Shown piece by piece: positions 1 through 7,746 of a stretch of DNA of 64,000 nt. The notes below the pieces were generated by a model that saw only the letters and a list, made by a program, of their open reading frames with translations, did no database searches and was not told where the DNA came from. The position numbers were made by a program, and so were the translations under genes. The first letter of the stretch is position 1. The number at the start of each line of letters is the position of its first letter. Source of the stretch: Chryseobacterium panacisoli (GTDB lineage Bacteria > Bacteroidota > Bacteroidia > Flavobacteriales > Weeksellaceae); assembly GCF_008274625.1 (NCBI RefSeq), contig NZ_VTRU01000001.1, positions 558,001-622,000 of the forward strand, read 5' to 3'.

Positions 1-745
1 TTCTGATTACAGCGTCCAATCCTTCCTCGTCTACCACCAAATCACCAATCGGCACCGGAATAGCCGCATCATGAAGCATTCTTTTCGTTAATTCTTTATT
101 ACATGCGATATCAACAGCAATAGAACTTGTTTTTCCGGTAATGGTAGCCTGAAATCTCTGCTGATTTACCCCATACCCCAATTGTACAAGAGAATTTGTT
201 CCCAATCTGATCCAGGGAATTTTTCTGGAAGCAGCTTCTTCTACAATACTTCCCGTAGAAGGTCCAAGACGGACACGTTCTCTGATTTCTTTTAATCTAT
301 GAATACAGGCATTTAAATCATAGTCCTTTCCTTCTATCAGGGCTTCTGCAATCTTCGTTGCTTCTTCAGCAGCGTAAATTCCCGCATTTTCTTCAATATA
401 ATTGAAAACCACATTATACACGCCCGGGGTTTTCGTTTCCCGGGTTCTGCCAAACCCCACATCCATTCCTGCCAGGGTCTGTATTTCCAAAGCGATATGC
501 TCTATCACATGCCCCATCCATGTTCCGGTTTCCACTCTATGAAAAAAACCACCTTCCACTCCTTCCGAGCAACGATGGGTAATCAATGAGGGTATTAATT
601 TTTCAATCCTTTCCCTGAATCCTTCGATTTTATTGGTAGGATAATTCTCCATTTCTTCTAAGTCTAACCTCATCTGTATCAGCTTCTTTCTTCTGATGCT
701 CCAGATGTTTGGACCGCGTAGTGCCTGAATCTTTTCGATTTTCAT
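1..745 (-). CDS. cphA: Cyanophycin synthetase, N-terminal part (runs off the window)
   Basis: Reading the minus strand from the ATG at 745 gives about 248 residues beginning MKIEKIQALRGPNIWS, the conserved opening of cyanophycin synthetases. It continues through the GGFFHRVETGTWMGHVIEHI-type stretch and into the ATP-grasp region (LGPSTGSI, then RLGTNSLVQLGYG) before the window edge. The enzyme polymerises aspartate and arginine into cyanophycin, a cytoplasmic nitrogen reserve, using ATP; the full protein is normally about 870-900 residues, so roughly 70% lies outside. The cyanophycinase gene is divergent, 198 bases away, which supports the call. A TAnnTTTG box at 790-797 probably drives it. 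The full protein was not seen, so catalytic completeness is unknown. Confidence 0.93.
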   Translation of the reverse strand, partial: MKIEKIQALRGPNIWSIRRKKLIQMRLDLEEMENYPTNKIEGFRERIEKLIPSLITHRCSEGVEGGFFHRVETGTWMGHVIEHIALEIQTLAGMDVGFGRTRETKTPGVYNVVFNYIEENAGIYAAEEATKIAEALIEGKDYDLNACIHRLKEIRERVRLGPSTGSIVEEAASRKIPWIRLGTNSLVQLGYGVNQQRFQATITGKTSSIAVDIACNKELTKRMLHDAAIPVPIGDLVVDEEGLDAVIR

Positions 746-789
746 AGTCTATTGGCATTTTAACAGTTAACAATAACTCCTTTCATAGC

Positions 790-797
790 CAAAGATA
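790..797 (-). promoter_or_regulatory. -7 promoter box for cphA
   Basis: TATCTTTG on the minus strand matches the Bacteroidota TAnnTTTG element. It lies about 45 bases before the cphA start, leaving a leader of about 40 bases. The 746-943 gap holds this box and the cphB box in opposite orientations; the rest of it is A+T-rich and featureless. Confidence 0.6.
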
Positions 798-931
798 ATG
801 TAAAACCCTAAACGAAACTATACCACATTTAAAGATTCGTTAAAAAAAAATTAATTTTAATTAACATTCCTAAAACATTAAAAATCAACGAAAGATGGCA
901 CGAAATTAGCCAATGAATGTGAATTATTTTT

Positions 932-939
932 TAATTTTG
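932..939 (+). promoter_or_regulatory. -7 promoter box for cphB, abutting the start codon
   Basis: TAATTTTG fits TAnnTTTG and ends only four bases before the ATG at 944. As transcription normally starts a few bases after this element, the mRNA would begin at or next to the start codon, that is, be leaderless. No good -33 TTTG was found at the usual spacing. Confidence 0.6.
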
Positions 940-943
940 TACC

Positions 944-1834
944 ATGACGAAGCCTGTTGGAAAATTAATAGTTATCGGAGGAGCTGTAAACAAAGGAAGT
1001 TTTGCGGAAACCGATTATGATCAGAATATCGAAAAGAATCTTAATTTTTTTGAGCGTGGGATCTTAAGGAAGATCATCAACGAATCTAAACTCAAGGAAG
1101 ATTCTGTTATTGAAATTGTAACAACCGCCTCTCAAATCCCACAGATTGTAGGTTCTGAATACAAAAAGGCATTTGAATTTCTGGGTGCTAAAAATGTAAA
1201 TGTTCTGGATATCCATAACCGTGAAGAAGCCAATTCTGATGCGATGGTGGCAAGAGCCAATGCTGCTGATGTCATGATGTTTACCGGAGGTGATCAGCTG
1301 AGACTCACCTCTATTCTTGGAGGAACAAGATTTCATGATACAATTCTGTTAAAATACCAGGAACAGGATTTTATTTATTCCGGAACTTCAGCGGGAGCTG
1401 CAGCGGCATCCGAGAATATGATCTACCAGGGAAGCAGCTCTGAAGCACTTTTAAAAGGAGAAATCAAAACCACTCAGGGATTAGGTTTAATTGATAATGT
1501 CATTATTGATACACACTTTGTACAGCGTGGCAGAATCGGGCGTCTTTTCCAGGCGGTAGTCAATAATCCGAGAACGCTGGGAATTGGACTGGGAGAAGAT
1601 ACAGGACTTTTTATTCATAATGATGTGATGACAGCTGTAGGTTCAGGTCTTGTTATTCTGGTGGACGGAAGATTTATTAAAGATACCAATCTTACGAATA
1701 TTAATCTTGGGGAGCCTATTTCGATTGATAATTTAACAGTACATGTCATGTCTATGAATGATCACTATGATCTTACCACGAAGACATTAACGATTGAGAA
1801 TTCTCAGTTTAATCCGATACCTCAGGATAAATAA
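944..1834 (+). CDS. cphB: Cyanophycinase (peptidase family S51)
   Basis: The protein has 296 residues, the usual size for cyanophycinase. It hydrolyses cyanophycin to beta-Asp-Arg dipeptides. Visible motifs are MFTGGDQLRL near residues 112-121, the nucleophile elbow GTSAGAAA with Ser149, and DTHFVQRGR near 190-198, which carries the catalytic His191 and substrate-contacting residues. There is no signal peptide, so it acts in the cytoplasm on intracellular granules. It is divergent from cphA and followed at 39 bases by an acidic unknown gene and then an isoaspartyl peptidase, giving a synthesis and breakdown set. The start at 944 is the only sensible ATG and is probably leaderless. Confidence 0.95.
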   Translation: MTKPVGKLIVIGGAVNKGSFAETDYDQNIEKNLNFFERGILRKIINESKLKEDSVIEIVTTASQIPQIVGSEYKKAFEFLGAKNVNVLDIHNREEANSDAMVARANAADVMMFTGGDQLRLTSILGGTRFHDTILLKYQEQDFIYSGTSAGAAAASENMIYQGSSSEALLKGEIKTTQGLGLIDNVIIDTHFVQRGRIGRLFQAVVNNPRTLGIGLGEDTGLFIHNDVMTAVGSGLVILVDGRFIKDTNLTNINLGEPISIDNLTVHVMSMNDHYDLTTKTLTIENSQFNPIPQDK

Positions 1835-1873
1835 CTCAAAAGTAATTCTTACTTTAGTTGAAAATAAAACTAA

Positions 1874-2362
1874 ATGAAAGAAGAAAAAATTGAACAATTG
1901 ATTACCCTTCTTCTGGAAGGTTATGATGTGGAAAATAAAGAAGAAATTATTTCAAACTGTTCTTCATGCTATGCAAATCCGGCCCAATATATAAAAGATA
2001 ATGATGCAGAATGGGTTATTGAAAGTAATGAAGACGGTGCATTTGAATTTTCGGTGACTAATGAACTTTTTGATTTTCTAATCCGAGGTGATAAAATAGA
2101 TGAAATTCATGAACTTATTGATGAAAGTCTCAATACTATAATTGGAGATTTTCCAATAGGAATACGATATGCAGATGATTATTTTAAGTGGCTGCAGCCG
2201 ATTCTTAATCAGGAAGATCCGCCGCTGGAAGTTATTGAGCTTGCAGACAGCTATTCTGATGAGTTACAACTTATCATTGTAGAAAAGCATAATGTAGAAA
2301 GTATTTCAAAACTTTGTCATGAATTGATGGTTCATTTTAAAAGGACTTCAATACCCTACTAA
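1874..2362 (+). CDS. Acidic conserved-looking hypothetical protein in the cyanophycin cluster
   Basis: This is a 162-residue protein with no signal peptide or membrane segment and many Asp and Glu residues. It opens MKEEKIEQLITLLLEGYDVENKEEI and has an early CSSCYANP stretch with two cysteines near residues 29-32. It resembles small acidic cytoplasmic proteins of unknown function (possibly the DUF6630 type, from memory and uncertain). It sits between cphB and the isoaspartyl peptidase gene in the same direction, with gaps of 39 and 49 bases, so it is probably cotranscribed. A role in cyanophycin metabolism is only a guess from position. Confidence 0.7.
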   Translation: MKEEKIEQLITLLLEGYDVENKEEIISNCSSCYANPAQYIKDNDAEWVIESNEDGAFEFSVTNELFDFLIRGDKIDEIHELIDESLNTIIGDFPIGIRYADDYFKWLQPILNQEDPPLEVIELADSYSDELQLIIVEKHNVESISKLCHELMVHFKRTSIPY

Positions 2363-2411
2363 TTGTATCTAAAGAAATTAACAATTAAAAAAATAAAACT
2401 AAACTTTATTT

Positions 2412-3254
2412 ATGAAGCTCATTATCCACGGAGGTTTTTTCTCAGAAAGCGACCAAAGCCATGAAGTAAAAACTGCAAAACAGAATTCTTTACAAGAGAT
2501 TGCTCAAAAAGCATTTGCTTATCTTAAGACCCATTCGGCTTTTGATACCGTTGCTTATGCCGTATCATTGCTGGAGGACGATCCGTTATATAATGCGGGA
2601 ATCGGTTCTCAGATCCAGAGTGATGGTGTTATCCGTATGAGTGCTGCTATTATGAACGGAGAAACTCAAAGACTAAGCGGAGTGATCAATATCCAGGATG
2701 TGAAGAACCCTATTTTGGTTGCTAGAGATCTTATTGGAGAAGATGACCGGGTTTTGGGAGGTCATGGCGCAAAAATCTATGCTGTGGAACATGGCTTTGA
2801 AAATTTTTCTACAGAAATTCCTCAGAGAAGAAGTGAATATGAAGCCAAATTGGCCAACGGAGGTAAAGGCACAGTAGGGTGTGTAGCGATTGATCAGGAT
2901 GGAAAACTGGCTGTTGCTACGTCTACAGGCGGAAAAGGTTTTGAGATTCCGGGAAGGATTTCAGATTCTGCCACAGTGGCCGGAAATTATGCCAACGCCT
3001 TTTGTGCTGTGAGCTGTACTGGTGTGGGAGAAGATATTGTAAGCAATGCTACTGCTACAAAAATTGTAACACGGGTTACAGATGGAATGAGTCTTCAGCA
3101 GGCTTTTAGCAAAACATTTGATGAACTTAAAACCATTGATGGGTTTGCAGGTGCTATTGCTATTGATAAGAATGGCAATATCTATCATCAGGACTCCTAT
3201 CCTACTATGGTTTTCGCCAGTTTTGATGGCGAAAATTTTGAAGTCTTCTCTTAA
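2412..3254 (+). CDS. iaaA: Isoaspartyl peptidase / type III L-asparaginase (Ntn hydrolase)
   Basis: The 280 residues match plant-type asparaginases that mature by self-cleavage. The N-terminus IIHGGFF, the NAGIGSQIQSDG segment near 61-72, and the cleavage site G-T-V-G with nucleophile Thr154 are all visible, followed by STGGKGFEIPGRISDS. The active enzyme is an alpha/beta pair that hydrolyses beta-aspartyl dipeptides. In this cluster it would split the beta-Asp-Arg made by CphB into aspartate and arginine, the last step of cyanophycin use. It has no signal peptide, consistent with a cytoplasmic role. It is a little shorter than the Escherichia coli enzyme (about 320 residues). Confidence 0.92.
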   Translation: MKLIIHGGFFSESDQSHEVKTAKQNSLQEIAQKAFAYLKTHSAFDTVAYAVSLLEDDPLYNAGIGSQIQSDGVIRMSAAIMNGETQRLSGVINIQDVKNPILVARDLIGEDDRVLGGHGAKIYAVEHGFENFSTEIPQRRSEYEAKLANGGKGTVGCVAIDQDGKLAVATSTGGKGFEIPGRISDSATVAGNYANAFCAVSCTGVGEDIVSNATATKIVTRVTDGMSLQQAFSKTFDELKTIDGFAGAIAIDKNGNIYHQDSYPTMVFASFDGENFEVFS

Positions 3255-3353
3255 ATTTAACATTTTTTTATAAGTCCGGTTATTTTTTTGGCACGTATTT
3301 TACATTATTAATAACAACAAATTTTAATATTAATACATAAAAAAATAGAAATC

Positions 3354-3590
3354 ATGGGAAACAAAGCAAAAGGCTTATTAGCTTTATTAGGTTTAGGTGC
3401 ATTAGCTTATTGGAAATATAAGAATTCAAGCCCTGAAGATCAACAGGCAGTAAAAGATAAAATCAATACAGCGAAAGATAATCTTAACAAATGGGGAAAT
3501 GACCTTAAAACAAAAGCCAATGATGTTGCTTCCCAAGTTCAGACTAAAGTGGACGAAGCAAAGACAAAGGCTGAAGATTCTTTAAGCTAA
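3354..3590 (+). CDS. YtxH-like small membrane-anchored protein
   Basis: This 78-residue protein has one hydrophobic segment at about residues 6-20 (GLLALLGLGALAYW). A lysine-rich amphipathic helix follows, with repeated KxKxNxA/KxxxDEAKTKAEDS patterns like the tails of YtxH and LEA-type stress proteins. It probably sits in the inner membrane with the helix in the cytoplasm. No enzyme motif is present. It stands alone, with a clear terminator just downstream. Confidence 0.75.
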   Translation: MGNKAKGLLALLGLGALAYWKYKNSSPEDQQAVKDKINTAKDNLNKWGNDLKTKANDVASQVQTKVDEAKTKAEDSLS

Positions 3591-3623
3591 ATAAAAGCAG
3601 TTTTTTTAACATTCATATATAGG

Positions 3624-3658
3624 AAAAGTCATCGTAAATCAATATTACGATGACTTTT
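3624..3658. terminator. Bidirectional hairpin between convergent genes
   Basis: A perfect 14-base stem (3624-3637 with 3645-3658, core AGTCATCGTAA) has a 7-base loop and A-tracts/T-tracts on the two sides. It would end the YtxH-like gene on the plus strand and the methyltransferase gene on the minus strand. Confidence 0.8.
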
Positions 3659-3684
3659 TATTATAGAAAAATTTCAGTTAATAT

Positions 3685-4476
3685 TTATTTTTTCTGGGCT
3701 GCCAAAGCAAAGACCAGTGGTATTTTATTTCCAAACTGAGGAATTCTCCATTTTCCTTTTTCAAATTCATCTACATGTCTGAAGCAAGGATATGGCGACC
3801 AGTCGAACTCACGGAAAGTATTCAGGTTTAAATCTTTTTTAATCAGATTATCGAGAACTTCTGATAATGAATGATTCCACATTACGTATTCCTGTACAAT
3901 GGGTGCAGACTGATCCGCATAAGTTCCTTCATAGGTTTCTACAATCGGTTTTTCATTAAAATAATTGTAAGCCACTTTTGTAAAGTCATCATCAAACATC
4001 CAAACAACCGGGTGAAATTCTGCCATAATAAACTGTCCACCAGGCTTTAAAAAGTGGTGGATAATACCCGCCCATTTTTCAAGATCGGGAAGCCAGCCTA
4101 TTGTGCCATAACTTGTATAAACGATATCAAATTTCTGATCCAGAATATTAGGCAGATCATAGACATCTGAACAGATAAATTCTGTATCCGTTCCGCATTT
4201 CTGGGCAAGATCTCTGGCAGCATCAATGGCATTATCAGAAAGATCAATTCCGGTAACTTTTGCCCCCATTCTTGACAGAGAAATAGAATCCTGTCCGAAA
4301 TGGCATTGCAGGTGAAGAATAGTCTTTCCTTTTATATCTCCAAGAAGCTCCAATTCTATTGTATTCAGAGAAGTTCTTCCTTTTAAAAATTCATCTACAA
4401 AGTAGAAATCCGACTTCAGATGCGGTTCTACTTTAGCATTCCATGATTTTTTATTTATTTCTAAGTAATTTTCCAT
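3685..4476 (-). CDS. Class I SAM-dependent methyltransferase
   Basis: The 263-residue protein carries a Rossmann SAM-binding motif I at about residues 53-66 (ILHLQCHFGQDSIS). Motif II acid is in VTGIDLSDNAIDAA, and FDIVYTSYG-type post-motifs follow. The opening NKKSWNAKV and closing PLVFALAAQKK are typical of small-molecule methyltransferases that carry the Methyltransf_11/25 domain. The substrate cannot be told. It is monocistronic in appearance, between the YtxH-like gene and the PH-SHOCT array, and is transcribed towards the 3624-3658 terminator. Confidence 0.88.
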   Translation of the reverse strand: MENYLEINKKSWNAKVEPHLKSDFYFVDEFLKGRTSLNTIELELLGDIKGKTILHLQCHFGQDSISLSRMGAKVTGIDLSDNAIDAARDLAQKCGTDTEFICSDVYDLPNILDQKFDIVYTSYGTIGWLPDLEKWAGIIHHFLKPGGQFIMAEFHPVVWMFDDDFTKVAYNYFNEKPIVETYEGTYADQSAPIVQEYVMWNHSLSEVLDNLIKKDLNLNTFREFDWSPYPCFRHVDEFEKGKWRIPQFGNKIPLVFALAAQKK

Positions 4477-4533
4477 TGTTTTAGCTTAAAATAATGTTAG
4501 TCCTGCTTTTTATTAAAGCTTCTCTACTATTGA

Positions 4534-5070
4534 TCATAATTTCCCCATCAGTTTTTTCTTTTGTTCAAGAAATTCTTCTTCATTTAAAACTCCGGATTCT
4601 TTTAACCTTCCCAGCTGTTCGAGCTGATCTAAAACACTGGGTTCAGATTTGCTCTGAATATGTTCTTCCGGACGGGACATGAATTCTCTTACCTTTTCAC
4701 AAAACAGCTCTGCATGGTACTTTCCTACTCCATCAATCTCTACAACATCATCTGTAACCTGAATATCTATAGAAGCCAGTAAAAATGCTGTTTCATATTG
4801 TATTGAGCTTATTTTGCTGTAAGAAAAGTCTTCTACTTTCAACCCGTACATAAATTCCTTATCTACAAAAATTAATCTTCTGTCTGTAGCTACTAGAATA
4901 ATATGATGATTGTTTATTTTATTTCTGCCTTCAACGAGATAGACAATTTTTTCGTCTGCTGAAAGAATATCCGGCAGCTCATGAATTTCTTTTCTGGCAA
5001 ATATGGTAGGGCTGATATCCAGTTTTTTAAGTTCTTCTCTTATTTCGTCAAGTCTTGATTTTTCACTCAT
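4534..5070 (-). CDS. PH-domain (YokE-like) protein with C-terminal SHOCT motif
   Basis: The 178 residues split into two parts. Residues about 25-130 form a bacterial PH fold (IVLVATDRRLIFVDK-type strand pattern, with a DISSI/KISSIQYE strand). The last 30 residues are a SHOCT motif (LEQLGRLKESGVLNEEEFLEQKKKL). It is the shortest of three related genes and lacks the N-terminal Cys4 finger of the other two. SHOCT motifs are usually short oligomerisation helices at the ends of PH or membrane proteins. The function is unknown; there is no signal peptide. A GNAT gene lies between it and its paralogues. Confidence 0.85.
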   Translation of the reverse strand: MSEKSRLDEIREELKKLDISPTIFARKEIHELPDILSADEKIVYLVEGRNKINNHHIILVATDRRLIFVDKEFMYGLKVEDFSYSKISSIQYETAFLLASIDIQVTDDVVEIDGVGKYHAELFCEKVREFMSRPEEHIQSKSEPSVLDQLEQLGRLKESGVLNEEEFLEQKKKLMGKL

Positions 5071-5135
5071 AGTAACAGTTTATGAGCCTAAATTACTATT
5101 TCTTGGGAAAAGAATAATTTAATTTGACTAAAATA

Positions 5136-5783
5136 TTAAGTTTCAGATGGAATTACAATAGAGCTGTGCAGGCAGTACACCTTCCAGCCTAATGTTTCAT
5201 ACAGCAGCTTCCCTTCTTCTGTTGCCACTAAAAGATTTTTTGAAAATCCTTTTGACAAAGCGATCTTCTCAAGTTCTTTCAATAAAAAAGAAGCAAGACC
5301 TTTCCTTTGATGATTTTTTTCAGTAATAATCCTATCGTATACTGCAACAGTATTTATAAGAGAGACACGGCCTATAGAAGCCTGTTCACCATTCTCTGCT
5401 ACAATCCTGACAACAAAAGTTGTGTTGTACTCAGAAAATTCTAAGTGATACCCTTCTGCAAGGCTGATTTCCGGGAAATTCATCGGGTGGAAACAGGTCA
5501 TCATATATCCCTGTGCCTGCAGTTTCCATCTTTCAGGGATTTTTCCTTCAAATTCTTCAGGAGAAGCAGATACTTTGAGATAAACCCAGGGCTCGTCAAT
5601 TGAATCTGCAAGCTGGAAAAAATCATCATTAAGTTGAGGAAATACAAAACGTTCTTTTTGTGTTTCATCTCCTACCATCACGTGGAATCCGGATTTATAC
5701 TGAACAGGAAAAGATACTTCTCTTGAGAGACACCATCCCTTAAGCCAATTTTCTACGATTTCTACTGATACTCTGTCCTTCAT
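5136..5783 (-). CDS. GNAT family N-acetyltransferase
   Basis: The protein has 215 residues. The C-terminal half holds the acetyl-CoA site, with the HQRKGLASFLLKELEKIA pattern (R/Q-x-x-G-x-A) at about residues 157-174 and a following beta strand LLVATEEGKLLYETLGW typical of GNAT enzymes. The N-terminal 90 residues are less conserved and probably form a second, degenerate GNAT-like lobe. It is cytoplasmic, with unknown acceptor. It is embedded in the PH-SHOCT array on the same strand, 21 bases beyond the end of the next upstream gene. Confidence 0.85.
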   Translation of the reverse strand: MKDRVSVEIVENWLKGWCLSREVSFPVQYKSGFHVMVGDETQKERFVFPQLNDDFFQLADSIDEPWVYLKVSASPEEFEGKIPERWKLQAQGYMMTCFHPMNFPEISLAEGYHLEFSEYNTTFVVRIVAENGEQASIGRVSLINTVAVYDRIITEKNHQRKGLASFLLKELEKIALSKGFSKNLLVATEEGKLLYETLGWKVYCLHSSIVIPSET

Positions 5784-5804
5784 GATTCACTATTAAACGT
5801 TTTA

Positions 5805-6650
5805 TTATAATTGCTCCAGCAGTTTCTTTTTCTGCTCTGCAAATTCTGCATCAGTCAAGATTCCACTTTCTCTCAGCTTTCCTAATTTTTCAAGCTGATT
5901 AAAAATTTCTTCTGATGACACTGAAACACTTTTGCTTGCAGAATTAATTTGTTTCGGAGATTGTTCCTTAGGATTATTATACATGGCTTTTATGGTGTCA
6001 TAGAACTTCTCTGCATCTTCCTTATCCATATAGCATTCAAACTCAACTACTCTTTCGTCCAAATGCAGTTTAATGATCGGAGATCTCGGATCTGTTACAA
6101 AGCTTACCGATTGTATGGTTTCATTACGATAATCATTAATCTTTGCTGCACCAAACATTCCTTTTGATACAGAAATCATTCTTTTTGGGGTTGCTACCAA
6201 TACTCCAGCATCCAATGTATTGACAAACTGAGCATCTGTAATGGCAATTATTTGTTCCTCTTCAGAAATCAGATAAGGCAGTTCTTTGATCTCTCCTTTG
6301 GTAAACATGGAAAGATGGGCATTCAGCTTCTCCAGCTCAAATTTTATTTTGCGTTGTCTCCTTTTATAAACTTCTTTTGAAATTTGGCCTGAATCAGAAT
6401 CTATCGTTACGGGAAGAACTTGGTTTACTACTGCTACTGGCGGAACAGGTTCTGTATTCTCTGTTTTCAGCATTTCATTAATATCATCAATACTAAATTT
6501 ATTAAGATTGTACAGCAATTCTTCATTGATATTGCTTGTTTGATTCAAACATTTGTTGCATAAAACATTTCCATCTGAAAGCTTATTAGCTCCCAAAAGT
6601 GTATCCATGGAGGTCAATTCTGCTTTACACAATGCACAATTATTACTCAT
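5805..6650 (-). CDS. Zinc-finger/PH/SHOCT three-domain protein, copy 2
   Basis: I choose the ATG at 6650, giving 281 residues that begin MSNNCALCKAEL. An earlier in-frame start at 6698 would overlap the preceding gene and add a lysine-rich tail with no match in the paralogue. The domains are: a Cys4 finger (CALC near 5-8 and CNKC about 25 residues later) of DUF4428 type; a linker; a YokE-like PH domain (VATPKRMISVSKGMFG); and a final SHOCT motif (LEKLGKLRESGILTDAEFAEQ). It follows its close paralogue by 10 bases, so the pair is a tandem duplication in one operon. Function unknown. Confidence 0.85.
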   Translation of the reverse strand: MSNNCALCKAELTSMDTLLGANKLSDGNVLCNKCLNQTSNINEELLYNLNKFSIDDINEMLKTENTEPVPPVAVVNQVLPVTIDSDSGQISKEVYKRRQRKIKFELEKLNAHLSMFTKGEIKELPYLISEEEQIIAITDAQFVNTLDAGVLVATPKRMISVSKGMFGAAKINDYRNETIQSVSFVTDPRSPIIKLHLDERVVEFECYMDKEDAEKFYDTIKAMYNNPKEQSPKQINSASKSVSVSSEEIFNQLEKLGKLRESGILTDAEFAEQKKKLLEQL

Positions 6651-6660
6651 TTTTTCTCTT

Positions 6661-7524
6661 TTATAATTTATCAAGCAATTTTTTCTTTTGTTCGGCAAAT
6701 TCAGCCTCTGTCAGTATTCCGGTCTCTCTGAGTTTACCCAGTTTTTCCAGCTGCTCAAAAACCGCTCCGGAATCTCCTGTATCAGTAGTATAAACATTTT
6801 CCTGAACCAGATCCGGAATTGTTTGGGAAAATGCCTGCAATGGACCTGAATCCCTTCTCAATTCGTTTTCAGAATAAGCTGTACCTCTGTTTTTGACACT
6901 GGAAAATGCCCTTCCATCGTTTTTATTATGCAGTTTAAACTGTGCATTACCTTTATAGGAATTGATTTGCAGAATTGAATACAAAAGGTTTTCAACATGA
7001 TCAATGGAAGAGATATCCTGAAGGGGAAATTCGTTCTTTGCAACTCCACCCAGAAACTTTTTATCAATAAAAGCTACCCTTTTCTGTGTTGAAAATATAA
7101 TCCCTTCCCTGTTGTTTTGAAGATCAATTCCTTCCGCAATAGCCAGCAATTTTTCATCTTTGTCCAGAATATTAGCCAGTTCATTCACTTCTTCATTAGC
7201 AAGAACACTGAGTCTTGCATTAAGAGCAACAATTTGATCTTTTATTTCATCCAGCCTTGTTGGTGCATCATATCCGTAATGTTTATTTCCTGCATATTGA
7301 GAGTCTCCGGTATTTTGGGTCGCATCAATTTTGCTTTTCAGAATCATTCCTGTAATTTCTGCAAAATAAAACTGATCAAGATTATGGATAAGGTCTCTGT
7401 TGATAGTAACGGCTTTAGTAAAGCATCCGGCACACAAATAACCACCGTCAGCAAGTTTATTTTTGCCTACAGCCATATCTGTTGCCGTTAGTGGTGTTCC
7501 GCACAATGCGCAAATGGAGTTCAT
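6661..7524 (-). CDS. Zinc-finger/PH/SHOCT three-domain protein, copy 1
   Basis: This protein has 287 residues. It opens with a Cys4 finger (CALC at 5-8, CAGC about 25 residues later, with GKNKLADGGYLC between). A PH-like domain follows (FSTQKRVAFIDKKFLGGVAKNEF), and the end is a SHOCT motif almost identical to its neighbour's. It is the first gene of the array and the probable promoter-proximal member. Finger, PH and SHOCT order is shared with the next gene, while the third copy has lost or never gained the finger. The fingers may bind zinc; targets are unknown. Confidence 0.85.
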   Translation of the reverse strand: MNSICALCGTPLTATDMAVGKNKLADGGYLCAGCFTKAVTINRDLIHNLDQFYFAEITGMILKSKIDATQNTGDSQYAGNKHYGYDAPTRLDEIKDQIVALNARLSVLANEEVNELANILDKDEKLLAIAEGIDLQNNREGIIFSTQKRVAFIDKKFLGGVAKNEFPLQDISSIDHVENLLYSILQINSYKGNAQFKLHNKNDGRAFSSVKNRGTAYSENELRRDSGPLQAFSQTIPDLVQENVYTTDTGDSGAVFEQLEKLGKLRETGILTEAEFAEQKKKLLDKL

Positions 7525-7654
7525 CTGGTTTTATGTTTAAAAGTTTTTTAATGGATATAGAGCATAATTTTCACTCTGCTTATATACATCAATCCAAATT
7601 ACAAATTCTGAGTTGATTTTAAGGATCAAAAATATTTAAATCTTAACGTCAATC

Positions 7655-7694
7655 AAAAAAATCAGCCACAAAAAAGTTTTTGTGGCTGATTTTT
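7655..7694 (-). terminator. hisS terminator
   Basis: The inverted repeat ATCAGCCACA (7661-7670) / TGTGGCTGAT (7681-7690), extended by A/T pairs, is followed on the minus strand by a T-run. It lies 53 bases after the hisS stop. The rest of the 7525-7746 gap is A+T-rich and holds the upstream region of the PH-SHOCT array. Confidence 0.85.
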
Positions 7695-7746
7695 CTTTTA
7701 TATATCCCAACATCAGATGACAATCTATTGGGTGATTTGTAAAATG

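Noticed and set aside
6651..6698. Upstream in-frame start for the second zinc-finger PH gene
   Set aside because: It overlaps the preceding gene and adds a tail absent from the paralogue; the ATG at 6650 aligns both proteins at the finger.
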